Assembly (NCBI RefSeq): GCF_030389965.1
Contig: NZ_CP128400.1
Coordinates: forward strand, 62,001-126,000
Reading direction: 5' to 3'
Origin: Candidatus Chlorohelix allophototropha
Lineage (GTDB): Bacteria; Chloroflexota; Chloroflexia; Chloroheliales; Chloroheliaceae
Length of the DNA stretch: 64,000 nt
Below the pieces are notes generated by a model. That model ran no database searches and was not told the DNA's origin. It saw nothing but the letters and a program-made list of their open reading frames with translations. Numbering within the stretch: the stretch's first letter is position 1; every line of letters begins with the position of its first letter. Made by a program: the position numbers and the translations under genes. Shown piece after piece: positions 43,498 to 51,962 of this stretch.

Positions 43498-44553
43498 TTA
43501 AAAATGTAGTGTTTTAAATATACTTCTGCCGTTGTCCCGAAGTTGATAACCCCGGCTAAGGCACTGTTGAAGGATATTGGGATCGCTAGGTGTATCGCCA
43601 TATATTTCGCGCACACCCCACTGAAGAGCAATTTCCTCCACCCGATCAAGCAGGGCATCCTCTATCCCTGATTGACTGAAGCTAGGTACTGGATCAATAT
43701 CTTGAAGGCGAACTCGATCAACTATTCCGGTATAAGCATCTCGCTCAAGTAAAACATTCGCTTGCCCTGCATTGCCTCTTCCGGGTAATGCTTGGGAACT
43801 GCCAAGCCCTTGCTTATTAAAAACCTGTATCATATACTGATCCCCGGTTGGGAAAGTACGCATAACTAGACTCCTGCCCTGAGCATCTTGCCAAGTGACA
43901 GTGCTGAAGCCTTTCGAAGTCGCGTTTTTGCTTGAACCGATTCCAGCAGTCAACCCTGCCCCAAGCCCTCCGGCGCTAAGGGCGCTACCATTGCTTTCTG
44001 GCATAAACCCACCTGAAACGCTCGCGGATTCAGTGGCTTGAGAACTGCCGCCGGGTAAACTCTCGGAGGTGAAGCCGGTCAATATGCTGATTTTCTGTTC
44101 CAGTTGCGCCGTTGCTTTGGGAAGCTCGCTTTGCAAATGATTGGACAAGCGACGGGCTACTTTGTCGAAATCGTCGTTGGCTAATTGCACCTGTTTATGC
44201 CACTGCTGAACTTTCTTCAGTTCTTCCTGGGTGCGATACAACTCTTGACGGGCATTTTCAATGGCAGCCTTTTGGGCAGTGCAATCAGGGCGGTGAAGGT
44301 TCCCATTCGAATCGTAATAGCCGCTGGCTTCACAAGCTGCAAAAGCTGCAAAAGCTCGTTGAACAGCCTCTTCTTTCCGGCGTAGCTCACTTTGCAAACT
44401 GCTCTCACGCTCCTCCAACCTACGCAGGGTATTCCGCGATTCTTGGAGGGCTGCGCTCAAAGCCTGCGTTGCTTCATTGGAGTAACGGGCAAGAGCCGCT
44501 TTGATATCTCCAAGAGCCTGTATTGATTTGACACTTGCCCCACCTGAACTCAT
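43498..44553 (-). CDS. Coiled-coil (LXG/WXG-like) protein with GNAT-like C-terminal domain
   Basis: 351 residues, no signal peptide or TM helix. Residues 1-165 are long helices with heptads (SRNTLRRLEERESSLQSEL), like the helical export domains of type VII substrates. Residues 166-215 are a Gly/Ser-rich linker. The C-terminal part has a beta segment (VTWQDAQGRSLVMRTFPTG) and then a stretch like the end of a GNAT acetyltransferase (IEDALLDRVEEIALQWGVREIYGD ... GYQLRDNGRSIFKTL). It lies between two WXG100-like genes, each within 15 bp or less. It may be a secreted effector with an enzymatic C-terminus or a structural component. No obvious immunity gene follows. Confidence 0.75.
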   Translation of the reverse strand: MSSGGASVKSIQALGDIKAALARYSNEATQALSAALQESRNTLRRLEERESSLQSELRRKEEAVQRAFAAFAACEASGYYDSNGNLHRPDCTAQKAAIENARQELYRTQEELKKVQQWHKQVQLANDDFDKVARRLSNHLQSELPKATAQLEQKISILTGFTSESLPGGSSQATESASVSGGFMPESNGSALSAGGLGAGLTAGIGSSKNATSKGFSTVTWQDAQGRSLVMRTFPTGDQYMIQVFNKQGLGSSQALPGRGNAGQANVLLERDAYTGIVDRVRLQDIDPVPSFSQSGIEDALLDRVEEIALQWGVREIYGDTPSDPNILQQCLSRGYQLRDNGRSIFKTLHF

Positions 44554-44562
44554 GTTATTCTC

Positions 44563-44835
44563 CTATCGCTGGTTCAGGAATTCACGTAGTCGCTGCGCTT
44601 TCCGCATCAGGAACGGCGCTTGCTGCTCGGATGAGCGAATAAATTGCTGTAGAACTCGCATTGTCTGCTCGAACTCCTGCGCGTATTTGCTATGTTCTTG
44701 GTCGCGCCATGTTTCGCCCAACCGGGAAAATTGCCCGTTCATATTACTGACCCCGCTTCTCATCTGCTCGGTAAAGTTCTTCAGTTGCTGCACAAAGCGT
44801 TCAATATCCTCTGGATTAGCGATTACTCCTGACAT
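44563..44835 (-). CDS. WXG100-family protein (EsxA/B-like)
   Basis: 90 residues, helix-turn-helix hairpin. Turn motif Trp43-Arg-Asp45 (GETWRDQEHSKYAQEFEQ) fits the WXG100 pattern with Asp for Gly, and the Y-x-x-x-F that follows resembles the bipartite export signal. In known systems such proteins form dimers and are exported by the EccC/EssC ATPase. Good AAGGAG site; 9 bp before the next gene. The strongest single marker that the cluster is type VII-like. Confidence 0.88.
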   Translation of the reverse strand: MSGVIANPEDIERFVQQLKNFTEQMRSGVSNMNGQFSRLGETWRDQEHSKYAQEFEQTMRVLQQFIRSSEQQAPFLMRKAQRLREFLNQR

Positions 44836-44872
44836 AAGAATTCTCCTTTTCTGTTCTAATAAAAGCTCAAGC

Positions 44873-45913
44873 TTAATTCAGCGCATATACCGTAAAGTTC
44901 GCATATTTAGTAGTAGTCCCGATAGTTGAATTGTTTGAGTACAACCCGGATGCAACTTTCACAGAACCGCTTACCATTTTTTCACCTGTATTCAAGGTGG
45001 CTATATACTGGTTGTTAAGGTAAAAATAGGCATTTGCACCGTTTACGTAAAGCACTAATCTATTAGTACCGCTTGAGGCTGTATTCATTTGGGGTAGGTT
45101 ACCTGTGCTTATTGATTTGGCATTGCCCCATGTAAGTTCCCAGTAACTGTTAGAAGAAACAATCAAGCGATACTGCTCATTTCCAGTTCCAATATCTCTA
45201 AACAACAACCCATAATCCCAGCCTTGCCCAGCCTTAACAGTTGGATTAGTGAAAACCACATCTACAAGCAGATCACGTAAATAAACCCCTGAGCTATAGG
45301 TTTCAACACCTGTCTTCGAGCTTTGGGTCAGGCTGCTGCTGTAGGGACCGTAAACCTTGCGAGCGCGCGAATCAAGCGGCGCCAAGATAGACCAAATCGC
45401 GCTGGCAGTGGCAGTAGGGATGGCAATAGCCGTCGCAGTGGCTTGAGCCTGAGCAACTGCGGTAGCGGTGGCTTGCGTTTGTGCGGTCGCAGTAGCTTGA
45501 GCCTGAGCAACTGCGGTAGCGGTGGCTTGCGTTTGTGCGGTAGCAGTGGCTTGCGCCTGAGCAACTGCGGTAGCGGTGGCTTGCGTTTGTGCGGTAGCAG
45601 TAGCCTGTGCCTGAGCAGCGGTAGCAGTAGCGTGCGCCTGAGCTTCAAGAAACCGCTGATATTCCATTGCTTGAGCCGTCGCGGTAGCGTTTTGCTTCCT
45701 GGTGTTCTCACTGCTAACACCAATGGCTATTATAGAACCTACCAATACAACAACGGGCACAACAAGCCACAGCCATGCCACCGAAGTGCGTTTCGCTTTG
45801 GTTTGAGTAGTTTGGGTTGTGTGTGCTGCCTGTGCCATTTGTTTACCGCACTCTGCACAGTAGCGGTTGATTTCAGGATTAACTGTGCTACAACTTGGAC
45901 AATTACTGACCAT
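44873..45913 (-). CDS. Zinc-ribbon TM protein with ATA-rich repeat stalk and jelly-roll-like domain
   Basis: 346 residues. Zinc ribbon (CPSC...YCAEC), TM helix (about 46-68), then a low-complexity Gln/Ala/Thr stalk of 18-residue units (residues about 75-165), then a C-terminal beta-sandwich (about 175-346; YGLLFRDIG...YRLIVSSNSYWEL ... NRLVLYVNGANAYFYLNNQYIATL) like DUF1080/concanavalin-type lectin folds. A paralogue without the stalk is at 48514-49314. Presumably envelope-anchored with the lectin-like domain outside. Confidence 0.8.
   Translation of the reverse strand: MVSNCPSCSTVNPEINRYCAECGKQMAQAAHTTQTTQTKAKRTSVAWLWLVVPVVVLVGSIIAIGVSSENTRKQNATATAQAMEYQRFLEAQAHATATAAQAQATATAQTQATATAVAQAQATATAQTQATATAVAQAQATATAQTQATATAVAQAQATATAIAIPTATASAIWSILAPLDSRARKVYGPYSSSLTQSSKTGVETYSSGVYLRDLLVDVVFTNPTVKAGQGWDYGLLFRDIGTGNEQYRLIVSSNSYWELTWGNAKSISTGNLPQMNTASSGTNRLVLYVNGANAYFYLNNQYIATLNTGEKMVSGSVKVASGLYSNNSTIGTTTKYANFTVYALN
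45441..45602 (-). repeat. Three exact-length 54-bp tandem repeats (stalk of 44873-45913)
   Basis: Units start at 45441, 45495 and 45549 and differ at only a few positions; a degenerate part-unit follows to about 45650. They encode Q/A/T-rich 18-mers and probably vary in number between strains. Confidence 0.85.
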
Positions 45914-45990
45914 TATTCCATCGCTTTCTAATCAAGATTGGTATATAAACAAGCGCAACATAAAAGGCACAATTCAGCCACCCGGTACTT

Positions 45991-47238
45991 TTACAGACGA
46001 GCTATTGTTTTTTCAATTAATCGAAGCTGTTCTTCTGCCTCACCTATAAGCTGGCGATCCAATTTCAGCCTTGCAGTATCAATTGCCTGATAGGTTGCCT
46101 GCTCCAGTATATTATTGTTCGCAGCAGCCTTATCATAGAGACTTTGGTAAGCACGAGTTACCCGATCAAGATCAATTAAATATTTAGCAGGATCGAATTT
46201 TAGGGACTGACTTTTACTTCGCTTGTCAAGAAAATTAATCCATTCATCATTCAAATATGTCAAAGATTTGTCATAAACTTGGTTATAGTTCGCAGTAGGG
46301 TAAACTTTATTGAACTTTTCCAAACCATACGTTTCGATAAGCCATGAAACGAAAGAGCCTGAAATATCGTAATACTCTCTGGATAAAAGACGACCATTGA
46401 AATATTTTTCAGGGGCTTTGGAGATTGAAGTTAGGGGGGTTAACCGCTTTTGCAGATAAAGGGCTGTTGCAAAATCATGTACCGTAATAAACCCACTTTT
46501 TCGCAGAAATTCATCGCTGGCATACATGGCAATGCCTTCAGCCAACATAATGTTGGCGCCCCATCCAATTTTATTATAGAAAAATAAATGCCCCAACTCA
46601 TGCGCAGTGATGTATTTTCGGTCATCTTTATCCCCGCTACCATCATAAAGCTGGTAAATTCTATCCTTTAGCACATCACTAAAGCCGCGAACTCCCAATC
46701 CTAGTGGGTCTGGCGCTCCATCGGTCCTTAACTCAAAGGTCATTGGAAAGATGGTTTCTACCTTTAGACGGTCTCTCACATATTTTTGGGCTTCTTGCCA
46801 GTTCTGAATGAATTCACCCAAGTTGGCAGCGCCAAAAGAGTTAGGTTCATAAATTACCGTGAGATTTAACTTCGACCACTCTTCCTGTACTTTTCCACCG
46901 GGCAGGTTTACACGTTTGTCCGGTGTAGGCATAGTAGCTATGGGGGTAGCTGTTGCAGTTGGGCTAGGTTCTTTTGTAGCTGTTGGAAGGGGCGTTGGTA
47001 TTGGGGTTGGGGTTATTATAGTCGTGGTAGCTTGGGCTGTATTTGTAGGAAATACTAAGAGTGAGGCTACTGTTGAGGTTATAGCAACCGATTTATCAAT
47101 ATTCTGGGCAGCCAAAGAATTGTTCTTCAGGTTGACCGCCAATCCAACTAATAAACCAACTAATAGGAATATAACCATTATTAGCCCTACCACCAGCCTA
47201 ACAATTAATTGTTGAGATTTTTGTTTGATTTTAACCAT
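45991..47238 (-). CDS. Membrane-anchored HExxH metalloprotease (peptidase MA-like)
   Basis: 415 residues. Uncleaved signal anchor (about 11-35), Thr/Pro-rich linker (50-110), then a gluzincin-type catalytic domain outside the membrane: His213-Glu214-x-x-His217 (TAHELGHLF) and a downstream AEG (233-235) whose Glu is the likely third zinc ligand. The C-terminal helical part resembles a TPR-like support. Unlike its neighbours it has no zinc ribbon. In the cluster it could process secreted substrates or modify the wall; inferred from position. Confidence 0.82.
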   Translation of the reverse strand: MVKIKQKSQQLIVRLVVGLIMVIFLLVGLLVGLAVNLKNNSLAAQNIDKSVAITSTVASLLVFPTNTAQATTTIITPTPIPTPLPTATKEPSPTATATPIATMPTPDKRVNLPGGKVQEEWSKLNLTVIYEPNSFGAANLGEFIQNWQEAQKYVRDRLKVETIFPMTFELRTDGAPDPLGLGVRGFSDVLKDRIYQLYDGSGDKDDRKYITAHELGHLFFYNKIGWGANIMLAEGIAMYASDEFLRKSGFITVHDFATALYLQKRLTPLTSISKAPEKYFNGRLLSREYYDISGSFVSWLIETYGLEKFNKVYPTANYNQVYDKSLTYLNDEWINFLDKRSKSQSLKFDPAKYLIDLDRVTRAYQSLYDKAAANNNILEQATYQAIDTARLKLDRQLIGEAEEQLRLIEKTIARL

Positions 47239-47265
47239 ATATTACCGGGTAGCCTTCTTTGTTCT

Positions 47266-48477
47266 TTAGGGTAAATCATTACGCCAAACCGGGTAGTAGT
47301 AGTCAAAATCATTACTGCTAGAAGTTATACGGTCACGACCGCTTCCATCCGGGTGTACTGCGTAAATATCACTTTCCCCGGAAGTTTTATCGCGGTCACT
47401 ATTGAAAAAAATATAATCTTCAACCCAAAAGGGTCTGCCGTTTTGCCCACCTGAAACGATATTGTAGACGTTTCCGGACAAATCAGTAACGTAAATATCT
47501 TTTGGAGTATAAACATCACTGCGACTGGTAGTGTTAAATGCTAATTTTTGCCCATCAGGTGACCATACCGGGAACCGTGCATTATCACTTAGCCGTGTCA
47601 CCTGATATTGACTACCCCCATTTAGATTCAATATCCATATCTGCCACAGACCATTTGTATATGAAGAATAGGCTATTTTGGAACCATCCGGTGAAAAAGT
47701 TGGTCCAAGCTTCCCTAGTCGATCTTGAGTTAATTTGCTTGAACGACCTCTCATATCCAGCAGGTATAACTCACCGTCATCTCCGATATATACCATTCTT
47801 CCGTCAGAGGATACATTAGGGTTTAGACCTGTAGCAATTCTGGAACTACTACTTCCATTTATAACATTTATTCCCTTATCCGCCTCAGTTACGTAAACAA
47901 AGTTATTTTGACCGGGTATCCAAAACCCTTGGCTTACATTTGCGCCTGCTGGTATTGCTATTTCTTCGGTACGATTAGACAAATTCACTTTTTTGATACC
48001 GGGTAAACCGTTGCCTTGGGTATAAGTTAAAAGTAGCCAACCTCTCTGGGTTACCGAACGATCTACTATTCGTGGAGAAGGGGTTTCTGTGGGAGAGGCA
48101 ACGGCGGTCGTAGCGCTTGCGGTTTTAGCAGAGGCGGTTGTGGCAGCGACAGTCGTTGCAATAGAGAGATTACTTTCGGTAGTAGCAACAATCTTGGCAG
48201 CAACAGCGGCAGCAGTTGTAGTATGCGTAGGAAAGCTATAAATATTATTATCAATCGAATCGGATTTATTACCTTGCGAAATCAGATAAATGACAACCCC
48301 ACCCAGCACTACTACCACTACTGAAAGCAACATTGCTACAGTAATCAAAGCTCCACCGCTTTTTGGCTGGGTAGTAGAAGAACCACCACCATTATTCAGC
48401 GCTAAAGTGGTTCCACAATAACTGCAAAATCGGTCATTTTGAGGAATTGTATTATGACAAGTTGAGCAAATTAGCAT
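47266..48477 (-). CDS. Zinc-ribbon TM protein with TolB/PD40-type beta-propeller
   Basis: 403 residues. Zinc ribbon (CSTCHN..RFCSYCG), TM helix (about 43-67), Thr/Ala-rich linker, then a six-bladed-type propeller built from repeats such as LGPTFSPDGSKIAYSS, FPVWSPDGQKLAFNT and DIYAVHPDGSGRDRI. The propeller is expected outside the membrane and typically binds proteins or carbohydrates. Co-directional with the flanking genes with short gaps. Confidence 0.83.
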   Translation of the reverse strand: MLICSTCHNTIPQNDRFCSYCGTTLALNNGGGSSTTQPKSGGALITVAMLLSVVVVVLGGVVIYLISQGNKSDSIDNNIYSFPTHTTTAAAVAAKIVATTESNLSIATTVAATTASAKTASATTAVASPTETPSPRIVDRSVTQRGWLLLTYTQGNGLPGIKKVNLSNRTEEIAIPAGANVSQGFWIPGQNNFVYVTEADKGINVINGSSSSRIATGLNPNVSSDGRMVYIGDDGELYLLDMRGRSSKLTQDRLGKLGPTFSPDGSKIAYSSYTNGLWQIWILNLNGGSQYQVTRLSDNARFPVWSPDGQKLAFNTTSRSDVYTPKDIYVTDLSGNVYNIVSGGQNGRPFWVEDYIFFNSDRDKTSGESDIYAVHPDGSGRDRITSSSNDFDYYYPVWRNDLP

Positions 48478-48513
48478 GTTTGACCTCTACATTAGCTAAA
48501 TAAGATCCTGAAT

Positions 48514-49314
48514 TTAATCCAGAGAATAAACTGTAAAGTTATCGTAACGAGTAATGCGCCCGGCAATTACATTGCCCGAAAGAAACCCTGTACCCACGCA
48601 AATATCTCCGTTCCCTAATATATCTCCAACTTCTAAGGTGGATATATATTTCTCGTTGAGGTAAAAATAGGCAGCTGAACCGCTTACATATAGCACCAAA
48701 TGATTGGAGCCGCCTTGCGCAATATTGAGATCCGATAGCGCGTTTCCAGCCACCCAGTTGTTATTTCCATTGTATAAATTCCACCTTCGCCCGGAACTGA
48801 TAATTAGGCGGTACTGTCCCTGCGGGGAATTTCTAATAAAGAATCCATAATCCCAGGTGCCTTCATTTGCGCCATAAGGATTGAAAAACCAAGCATCAAT
48901 TAAGCTATTCCGCAGAGTTACATTAGCGCACTTTATCCCTACATAATTTCCGTTAGGATGTTCGATATTCCCATTTGCGGGACCATAAATTTTCACAGCG
49001 CGTTTGTCCAGCGGAGCAATTATGTTCTGGATAGTTTGGGCAGTAGCAGTCGCTTTATCGAAAGAAGTAAATCCTGCTTGCGAAGCATAAGAAGTGGAAT
49101 TCGAGTATTTCGAACCGAAATTGCTCACTACCAAGATAGCGCCACCTATGAGCGCCAAAATAACAAGCAACCAGGTCAATTTAAAGCGTTTCTTTGGAGG
49201 ATCTGGCGGTAGTTTTGCTATTATAATTGGTGGAGTCAACTTTGCCCCGCACTCGGCGCAAAAGCGGTTGGTCTCAGGATTTACTGTATTACATCTTGAG
49301 CAGTTCGTAATCAT
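48514..49314 (-). CDS. Zinc-ribbon TM protein with jelly-roll-like domain
   Basis: 266 residues. Zinc ribbon (CSRC...RFCAEC), TM helix (about 45-64), and a C-terminal beta-sandwich (WDYGFFIRNSPQGQYRLIISSG ... NHLVLYVSGSAAYFYLNEKYISTL) paralogous to that of 44873-45913. No repeat stalk. It starts 9 bp after the previous gene. Confidence 0.8.
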   Translation of the reverse strand: MITNCSRCNTVNPETNRFCAECGAKLTPPIIIAKLPPDPPKKRFKLTWLLVILALIGGAILVVSNFGSKYSNSTSYASQAGFTSFDKATATAQTIQNIIAPLDKRAVKIYGPANGNIEHPNGNYVGIKCANVTLRNSLIDAWFFNPYGANEGTWDYGFFIRNSPQGQYRLIISSGRRWNLYNGNNNWVAGNALSDLNIAQGGSNHLVLYVSGSAAYFYLNEKYISTLEVGDILGNGDICVGTGFLSGNVIAGRITRYDNFTVYSLD

Positions 49315-49323
49315 AACGTTATG

Positions 49324-49956
49324 CTAAGCCTGCCTTTTGCGCCACATAGTACCACTGCTCCAAAAAGCCATCACCAGCCCAGCCAGAAACATAGCAATTA
49401 CCAACAAGCCCGCGCCAGTATCGTAGTCAAATAACATCCCCAGCCGCGCAAAAGGTTCTCCATTATTATCAAATAGCCAATTTTGAAACGAATAACTAGG
49501 TGCCCAATAAATATACTGGATAATTGTCAAGCTAAGAGCAGTAAATGCAACTGCTATAAAACGTTGGACGGCGCTGTCATTGCGCTTAACACCAAGATAA
49601 ATTAACCTACCTATTATCAAACCGTTGAGAGGCAAACCAATATAGAAACTTAAGCCATTAAAGGAAAATCTACTCAAGAACAGTGAAAAACCATCTTCGG
49701 GTGAAATTATGAATAAACTTATTTCTGTAAACCAGCATGGCGCGGTAATTATTACAGTAACCAGCAGAAAACCCACAAAGCCCCACAAACTCGCTACCCA
49801 GAGATTGGGACGAGATTGTGTAGCCACTTTGGCGGGTTTCTTTGGCTTGGCGGGCGCAACTGCAAGATTTACTCCGCACTCGGCGCAATAAGAGTTGGTA
49901 GCAGGATTAATGGTGGTGCAACTATGACAACTGCGAGGAGTTTGCATAAAGGTCAT
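49324..49956 (-). CDS. Zinc-ribbon multispanning membrane protein
   Basis: 210 residues. Zinc ribbon (CHSC...YCAEC), basic linker, then four or five hydrophobic helices (about 53-75, 98-115, 130-150, 180-200) and a C-terminal RKRQA. The start overlaps the stop of the preceding gene by 4 nt (ATGA), so the two are coupled. A channel or scaffold role in the secretion complex is possible; no family recognised. Confidence 0.72.
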   Translation of the reverse strand: MTFMQTPRSCHSCTTINPATNSYCAECGVNLAVAPAKPKKPAKVATQSRPNLWVASLWGFVGFLLVTVIITAPCWFTEISLFIISPEDGFSLFLSRFSFNGLSFYIGLPLNGLIIGRLIYLGVKRNDSAVQRFIAVAFTALSLTIIQYIYWAPSYSFQNWLFDNNGEPFARLGMLFDYDTGAGLLVIAMFLAGLVMAFWSSGTMWRKRQA

Positions 49957-50711
49957 GGCTTCACCGTCGGTGTCGGAGTTTGCGCAACTGCCGTTGTATT
50001 AGTTGGAGTTGGAACGCTTGTAGAAGTTGTCAGTTGTGCTGTCGAAGTTGTCGAGGCAGTAGTAGATGACGCCCCGCTGCTAGTTGTTGAAGTTGTAACG
50101 CCTATAGTAGTAGTCGCTTGCTGCGTTGTCGATGGGCGAGTGGTAGCTATAGCGTTGGTCGTGCTTGACGGGGTTGTCGAGGCAGTAGTCGTCTGCTGTG
50201 TTGTTAGAGGTCGGTTGGTAGTTGTAGCGGGAGAAGTTATAGGTAGGGTGATAGTTGGAACAGAAGTAGCAATAACCCCCGATATGGAAGGTTTTGGTGT
50301 TTCGCTAACTACGGTCGAAGTGAGTATAGTGACTGTAACAGAAGGTAGAACGCTAGTTGGCGTTGGCGCACTTAACATAGCGCCAAGCAAATAGCCGATG
50401 CCTCCAAAAAGGGATGCCCCAATTACCACAGCTATCAAATAAAAAGCGATTCTTGAAGGTTTTTTTGGTGGTTGTGGCGGCAGCGGAGCAGGCTGGCGCG
50501 TGTACTGATAGTTAGGTTGCGGAACAGGTCTAGCGGAATTTACTAACTCAGTTGGCACAGAATCGTCGGCATACCTAGATGCTACAGACGGTGGAGTTTG
50601 AGGCACCGCTACAGCCGCTCCGCAACGCAGGCAATTAGCAGTATTGTTGAATATATTAGCTCCACAGGTATTGCACTTAATTATTCCCAGACTGGAATTA
50701 TTTATCTGCAT
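49953..50711 (-). CDS. Zinc-ribbon TM protein with Thr/Ser-rich mucin-like tail
   Basis: 252 residues. Zinc ribbon (CNTC...CLRC), Pro-rich segment, TM helix (about 89-115), then about 135 residues made almost only of Thr, Ser, Pro, Val and Ala. Such tails are usually exposed, extended and often O-glycosylated; given the PMT-like glycosyltransferases in the window this is an attractive but untested link. Confidence 0.75.
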   Translation of the reverse strand: MQINNSSLGIIKCNTCGANIFNNTANCLRCGAAVAVPQTPPSVASRYADDSVPTELVNSARPVPQPNYQYTRQPAPLPPQPPKKPSRIAFYLIAVVIGASLFGGIGYLLGAMLSAPTPTSVLPSVTVTILTSTVVSETPKPSISGVIATSVPTITLPITSPATTTNRPLTTQQTTTASTTPSSTTNAIATTRPSTTQQATTTIGVTTSTTSSGASSTTASTTSTAQLTTSTSVPTPTNTTAVAQTPTPTVKP

Positions 50712-50735
50712 TTTTCTCTGCTTTCGTTGTGCGAC

Positions 50736-51938
50736 TTATACTTGATTGCCACATGTTGGGCAGAATTTGACCCGGAACGGGATGAAGCTGGAACATTTAA
50801 TACACTGGCGAGACTTATTAATTAATGGGGTAGCGCATTTGACACAATAAATCATGCGCCTGTTATTAGGAGTAAGACAATTTTTGTTGGGGCACCCGAT
50901 AGTCTGAGTCATTTTGCCCTGCTTCAGATCGTGACTTAACTCGGAAGCAGAGTTGTAGCGTTCCTGTGGGTTTTCGTTCAGATTGGAAAGGATTATTTCT
51001 TCCAGATCTACTTCCACTTTGGGATTCAGGCGACGTAATGCTCCCTGCATTCGCTGCTGCGGATCATCAGGCACACTCCCGCTCAGCATATAGTACATAG
51101 TGGCAGCCAGCGAATAAAGATCGGAGCGTGGCTCGGCATCCCCTTCTTTCTGTTCAGGCGCAACATAGCCCTTTGTGCCTACCCCTTTAGTTAAATTTGT
51201 TCCTTCTCGGACACTTCGCGCTATACCAAAGTCAAGCAAAGCAAGCGAGCCGTCGCTCTTCCGAATTTTCAGGTTATCCGGCTTTATATCACGATGGACA
51301 ATAGGTGGATTGCGGGCGTGAATTATCTCCAGAGCTTCACAGACACTAATACCGTACTCAATGACCTTACGAGAGTCCAGCAAACCCTTACCGGTCACAA
51401 TTTCAGACACATCTTCTCCGTCAATGTACTCCATTACAAAGTAGTGGCGAGGGCCTTCCTGTGTAACACCCTTAATCAATGAAGGGACTGAGCGTACCAT
51501 CTTGAGCGATTCCAGCACCTTAGCCTCATTCAGGAAGTGGTCAAGGAAAGTCTGACGCGCATCGTGGGGGCGACCCTGCTCTTCCAGTAATTCTTTCACT
51601 ACTACATCAGATCTAGTGTTTTGGTCGGTAGCTACATAGACTCGACCCATCCCACCGGGTTTTAAAGAGCGACGAATAACCCAACGCCCTGCTATAACTG
51701 TGGAAACTGGTAATGGAAGAATTGTTTGGCAATAACTACAATAAAGCGCATTGGGTGACGAAACATTGTTACAATAATCACATTTAATGGGGGTTTTTGT
51801 GGCTCCTATATTATATACTGGGTTGCTAGTTGTGGTGGTAGTTGTTGTTGCTGTCGCACTAGCAGTTACTATATAACCACATGAATTGCATGAATCAAGA
51901 GAAGGAGGGATATAGCTCTGACAATTAGGGCATTTCAT
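50736..51938 (-). CDS. Hanks-type Ser/Thr protein kinase with four zinc ribbons
   Basis: 400 residues, no TM helix. Two Cys4 ribbons precede the kinase (C3/C6/C17/C20 and C53/C56/C67/C70) and two follow it (Cys pairs between 349 and 396). The kinase has the Gly loop KPGGMGRVY (93-101), Lys115, His215-Arg-Asp217 with DNL (221-223), DFG (236-238) and APE (260-262), so all catalytic elements are intact. It is expected to phosphorylate cluster proteins, with FHA reading and PP2C removing the marks. The lack of a TM helix and four ribbons distinguish it from the usual PknB type. Confidence 0.9.
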   Translation of the reverse strand: MKCPNCQSYIPPSLDSCNSCGYIVTASATATTTTTTTSNPVYNIGATKTPIKCDYCNNVSSPNALYCSYCQTILPLPVSTVIAGRWVIRRSLKPGGMGRVYVATDQNTRSDVVVKELLEEQGRPHDARQTFLDHFLNEAKVLESLKMVRSVPSLIKGVTQEGPRHYFVMEYIDGEDVSEIVTGKGLLDSRKVIEYGISVCEALEIIHARNPPIVHRDIKPDNLKIRKSDGSLALLDFGIARSVREGTNLTKGVGTKGYVAPEQKEGDAEPRSDLYSLAATMYYMLSGSVPDDPQQRMQGALRRLNPKVEVDLEEIILSNLNENPQERYNSASELSHDLKQGKMTQTIGCPNKNCLTPNNRRMIYCVKCATPLINKSRQCIKCSSFIPFRVKFCPTCGNQV

Positions 51939-51962
51939 TTCTTCACCTACTTGTTAAGACGA

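Noticed and set aside
45323-45931. Plus-strand frame over the 54-bp repeats (Ser/Gly/Leu-rich)
   Set aside because: Its repeats are only the antisense of the Q/A/T stalk; no start signals.
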